The notes under the pieces: generated by a model
Seen by the model: only the letters and a program-made list of their open reading frames with translations
What the model was told of the DNA's origin: nothing
Database searches by the model: none
Part shown: positions 40,991 to 43,305 of the stretch, one piece after another
Layout: each line of letters begins with the position of its first letter
How positions within the stretch are numbered: position 1 is the stretch's first letter
Origin: Thermodesulfovibrionales bacterium
Lineage (GTDB): Bacteria > Nitrospirota > Thermodesulfovibrionia > Thermodesulfovibrionales > SM23-35
Reading direction: 5' to 3'
Assembly: GCA_030019415.1 (NCBI GenBank)
Contig: JASEEX010000015.1
Coordinates: forward strand, 1 to 43,305
DNA length: 43,305 nt
Made by a program: the position numbers and the translations under genes

Positions 40991-41274
40991 TAAAGCCTCC
41001 TCCACCTGCCTGATTTTACTCTATTATCTTTCTGTCCCTCTTTTAAAGGATGTGTTGTCAGGAGTTTAACATCTCCTTCTTCATGCTTATATGCTACCAT
41101 TACATCCCTCTCCTTGTCATATATTACAGCTTTAGCCACTGCTATTGTATGCCCTGTTACAGTATCCGTGAATCTTTCCTCTGCTTTTTCAAAGATTTGT
41201 TGAGGCAGATCATAATCTATCTTTCTTAACTCAAGTCTTGTTTTAAGATGCTTTGAATATTTTACTTGCATCAT
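40990..41274 (-). CDS. DUF4258 protein, probable toxin partner
   Basis: 94 residues, basic. YSKHLKTRLELRKIDYDLPQQIFEKAEERFTDTVTGHTIAV, then a strand pair (AVIYDKERDVMVAYKHEEGDVKLLTTHPLK), is the DUF4258 layout: an N-terminal helix with a conserved His/Arg and a small beta sheet, similar to BrnT/RelE-like small toxins. It overlaps the DUF2283 gene by one base. The family is commonly treated as a toxin of type II systems; activity here is not shown. A second Met at 41271 is an equal start candidate. Confidence 0.78.
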   Translation of the reverse strand: MMQVKYSKHLKTRLELRKIDYDLPQQIFEKAEERFTDTVTGHTIAVAKAVIYDKERDVMVAYKHEEGDVKLLTTHPLKEGQKDNRVKSGRWRRL

Positions 41275-41449
41275 GAGTTTTCTCTTTGAAATTTCTTATT
41301 ATATGCTTTATCAGAATGCTCGGCATCAGGGCATCAAGTTCTTTTTAAATTTTAGATCACAAGCTTTTAAAATGATGCGTGATTCAAGCCCATTCATTCC
41401 TCGCCTTCTGAGGAGAAAAATGATAGTATTGGAAGATCCAAAAGGGTTT

Positions 41450-41977
41450 TTATTCCTTATTTTTCTTCTTTACCCCCCTTTCTTGTATCCTCATAATACT
41501 GCCCTCAGATAAACACCTTTTAAATCGCTTTTCAGTATGTTTGAACTCAAGTTTTTTATTTATGCCGGTCTTTTTTAAAAGATTTTCGAAAGAAATACCT
41601 TGTTCAGTTAAATCAAGGAGGGCTAAGGCTTTGATTGCAGCATGGTCACATGTGCATAGCAGACGATCTTCTTGTTTCTGTAACAATACTAATGCTTCTT
41701 TCTCTCCGTCATGAAGTTCTTCTTGAAATACACGATCAAATTGCTCTTTAAATGATAATAGCTCTTCAGCAGAGCATGAAAGTTCATAGATTGTTACTCC
41801 AATCTCTTTTTCAAGATCAATAGGATGTCGTATACCACGCTTATCTTCATAATAATACGTCTCTTTATGTAAGATTATTGAAGGGATATGTACTTTGTGA
41901 TTTTTTATTATGTGTTCCCATACGCTAAGTCTATGCAGGTCAATGATTACATCTGCATCAAGAAATAGCAAAAGCAA
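41450..41977 (-). CDS. PIN-like domain protein
   Basis: 175 residues. The N terminus FLDADVIIDLHRLSVWE is a PIN-type first strand with acidic D7 and D9. HDGEKEALVLL and LLCTCDHAAIKAL supply the later acidic positions expected for a PIN metal site. PIN proteins are usually Mg-dependent RNases. The C-terminal 40 residues are basic. It starts with TTG and overlaps the 3' end of the XRE-ImmA gene by 20 nt, so the two are co-expressed and translationally linked. This supports a toxin-like effector held in check by the upstream regulator, which is inference. Confidence 0.75.
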   Translation of the reverse strand: MLLLFLDADVIIDLHRLSVWEHIIKNHKVHIPSIILHKETYYYEDKRGIRHPIDLEKEIGVTIYELSCSAEELLSFKEQFDRVFQEELHDGEKEALVLLQKQEDRLLCTCDHAAIKALALLDLTEQGISFENLLKKTGINKKLEFKHTEKRFKRCLSEGSIMRIQERGVKKKNKE

Positions 41978-43115
41978 TTGAATAGTCCTCGTTCTCGTCG
42001 TAACCGTATTTTTTTAGAAATGATGTTACCTCACTAAATGGCTTATTTATATATTCAGCAAATTTTGCTTTTGATATTCTTCCCATCTGAAGCGCCTTAA
42101 TTGCGAGCGCAATATATCGTGATGAAAGATAAGGCCCCTCATCCACCCAATCTGTAATATGCATTTTTTTATCAATGTCTTTAATCTCTCCCTCTTCAAT
42201 ACATTTTTCAACATCCTTTCTCCTTAAAAGATTGAGATTGACCAATCTCCAGAGAAGCGCCTCAATAGAGACCTTAAACTCTCGCGCAATTTCAACAAGG
42301 CTAATGTAAGTGATTTTTTTATCTACAAGTCTTTTAAAGAACTCTCTACGCACTTCTTCTTCAGGCAAAAGAATGGCCGAGGCAAATGCATCAGCCCATT
42401 GTTCGACCTCACTTTTATCTTTTTTTGATTTTGAATAGATTTCTTCATCAGAAAATATATCCCATGTTATTAAATGAAATAGCTCGTGCGCCAAATCATA
42501 ATTACGTCTCCATGGAGCATCGCTGGAATTGATAAGGATTGCTCTGCCAAAATCTCCTGAAGTCGAGGCGCCGGAACCTCCTGAACCTAAATCCATATAA
42601 AGAACCAGGATACCAAGAACCTGTTCTAATATATTAGACAAAGAATAGGCTGGCCTGCCTCCAAGATTCAATATTCGTCGGTATTCTTCTGATAATTCAA
42701 CAACATAATTGAATCCCTTGGTGCGGAATTCTTTCTTATCACGTAAGGAAAAAGGGGAAATAGGCAATTTTGTATTATCCTCATTTGTAAGTTCTAAAAG
42801 TCTTTTGTAGTTTTGGCAAAATAAGAGAAATCGTCGTTCTGCTTCTATTGTCTGTTCTGTTTTTGAAGGGTCTCGCCATAACACTTTAGGCTGAGAAATT
42901 CCTGTTTGCCCTGAAATAAAAAAATCAATCTTTCTACCATAAATCTCTGCTAATTTAGCCAACTCCCATGCCTTTATATCTCTTTCGCCAGCCTCAATAC
43001 TGCTTAATGTCTGGTAGTTTGAGAATCCCATTTTCTTAGAAACATGCTTCAATGTATAATTGAGTAACTCTCTTTCCTTTCTCAAAAGATAAGCTATGGT
43101 TTTATTTTTATCCAT
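41958..43115 (-). CDS. XRE-type regulator with ImmA/IrrE zinc peptidase domain
   Basis: 385 residues from the ATG at 43115, chosen because ggagg lies 5 nt upstream (a TTG at 43127 is the longer alternative). The N-terminal helix-turn-helix spans about 5-55 (LLNYTLKHVSKKMGFSNYQT, LSSIEAGERDIKAWELAKLAEIY). The middle carries a DUF955/ImmA metallopeptidase with HELFH in YDLAHELFHLITWD and a downstream EQWADAFASAILLPEEEV, the usual third-ligand motif. The C-terminal 100 residues are helical. Such proteins cleave or bind a partner repressor or act as antitoxin-like regulators. Its overlap with the PIN gene makes a two-gene module. Upstream DNA (to the window end) is very AT-rich. Confidence 0.9.
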   Translation of the reverse strand: MDKNKTIAYLLRKERELLNYTLKHVSKKMGFSNYQTLSSIEAGERDIKAWELAKLAEIYGRKIDFFISGQTGISQPKVLWRDPSKTEQTIEAERRFLLFCQNYKRLLELTNEDNTKLPISPFSLRDKKEFRTKGFNYVVELSEEYRRILNLGGRPAYSLSNILEQVLGILVLYMDLGSGGSGASTSGDFGRAILINSSDAPWRRNYDLAHELFHLITWDIFSDEEIYSKSKKDKSEVEQWADAFASAILLPEEEVRREFFKRLVDKKITYISLVEIAREFKVSIEALLWRLVNLNLLRRKDVEKCIEEGEIKDIDKKMHITDWVDEGPYLSSRYIALAIKALQMGRISKAKFAEYINKPFSEVTSFLKKYGYDENEDYSIAFAIS

Positions 43116-43305
43116 TGGAACCTCCAAATTAGAAATAACAAAAAATTATAATTATGTCTAATAATATCTTATTATATAAGAATATGTTATTTTAATTTGT
43201 ATATGCCTTACCTCAAAATATAGTATCTTTTTAATAAATGATTAACAACGATTTCACAAATAATAACTATATTATTCAATGAGTTATAGGTTTTAACTTT
43301 TTCCT

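Noticed and set aside
41273-41512. 79-residue plus-strand frame between the DUF4258 and PIN genes
   Set aside because: No ribosome-binding site, it overlaps the PIN gene end, and its composition looks like AT-rich noncoding DNA.

Overview
The window (43.3 kb) looks like a chromosomal segment of an anaerobic bacterium, most likely a Nitrospirota (Thermodesulfovibrio-like) lineage. This placement is inference from gene content and style: a radical-SAM heme synthase next to hemE, an orphan ferredoxin-dependent 2-oxoacid oxidoreductase alpha subunit, LpxC (so a lipid A-bearing outer membrane), and many short palindromic repeats between housekeeping genes. No rRNA or tRNA gene was seen, so taxonomy cannot be fixed from the window.

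Layout. (1) 1-8.5 kb: a CRISPR array (11 repeats, 10 spacers) followed by a complete type III-A effector operon, cas10-csm2-csm3-csm4-csm5-csm6, without cas6, cas1 or cas2. A solo CRISPR repeat follows directly, then a small four-helix-bundle (S23/Avd-like) gene flanked by inverted 7-nt-periodic repeats, then another truncated CRISPR repeat. (2) 8.5-13.4 kb, minus strand: TauE/SafE permease, hemE, ahbD-like radical SAM, and hflX, whose full-length frame has no ordinary start codon. (3) 13.6-16.4 kb: macrodomain protein, unknown protein, cspA, small basic protein, vorB/korA. (4) 16.7-23.2 kb: glyQ-glyS, hisF, tsaB-rimI, amrS, small membrane protein. (5) 23.2-26.4 kb, minus strand: rplM-rpsI-argC-argJ. 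(6) 26.7-30 kb: winged-helix regulator with a decayed nucleotidyltransferase motif, a 20-residue Lys/Ala peptide, lpxC, tldD. (7) 30.3-38.5 kb, plus strand: mtnP, then yebC-DUF502-glmU-glmS-uvrD-gatC. (8) 38.5-43.1 kb, minus strand, accessory: an RNase J-like metallo-beta-lactamase protein bracketed by two relics of a restriction-modification enzyme C-terminus, a DUF4258/DUF2283 toxin-antitoxin-like pair, and an XRE-ImmA/IrrE regulator overlapping a PIN-like gene.

The most unusual signal is a set of short-period inverted repeat elements. At least five places (about 8.0-8.45, 13.45-13.62, 16.50-16.60, 31.18-31.32 and 34.09-34.23 kb), plus direct-repeat tracts at 1-36 and 17.60-17.74 kb, carry tracts with a period of 7 nt (8 or 9 in two cases). 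The word differs at each locus, but the architecture is the same: two arms with the word inverted between them. One copy encloses the four-helix-bundle gene and sits inside CRISPR repeats. Others run into coding sequence, forming the C-terminal tail of GlmU and the N-terminal extension of GlyS, and one replaces the expected ribosome-binding site of glmS. I propose, as inference, that these belong to one family of mobile or self-generating elements, with the four-helix-bundle gene as its protein component.
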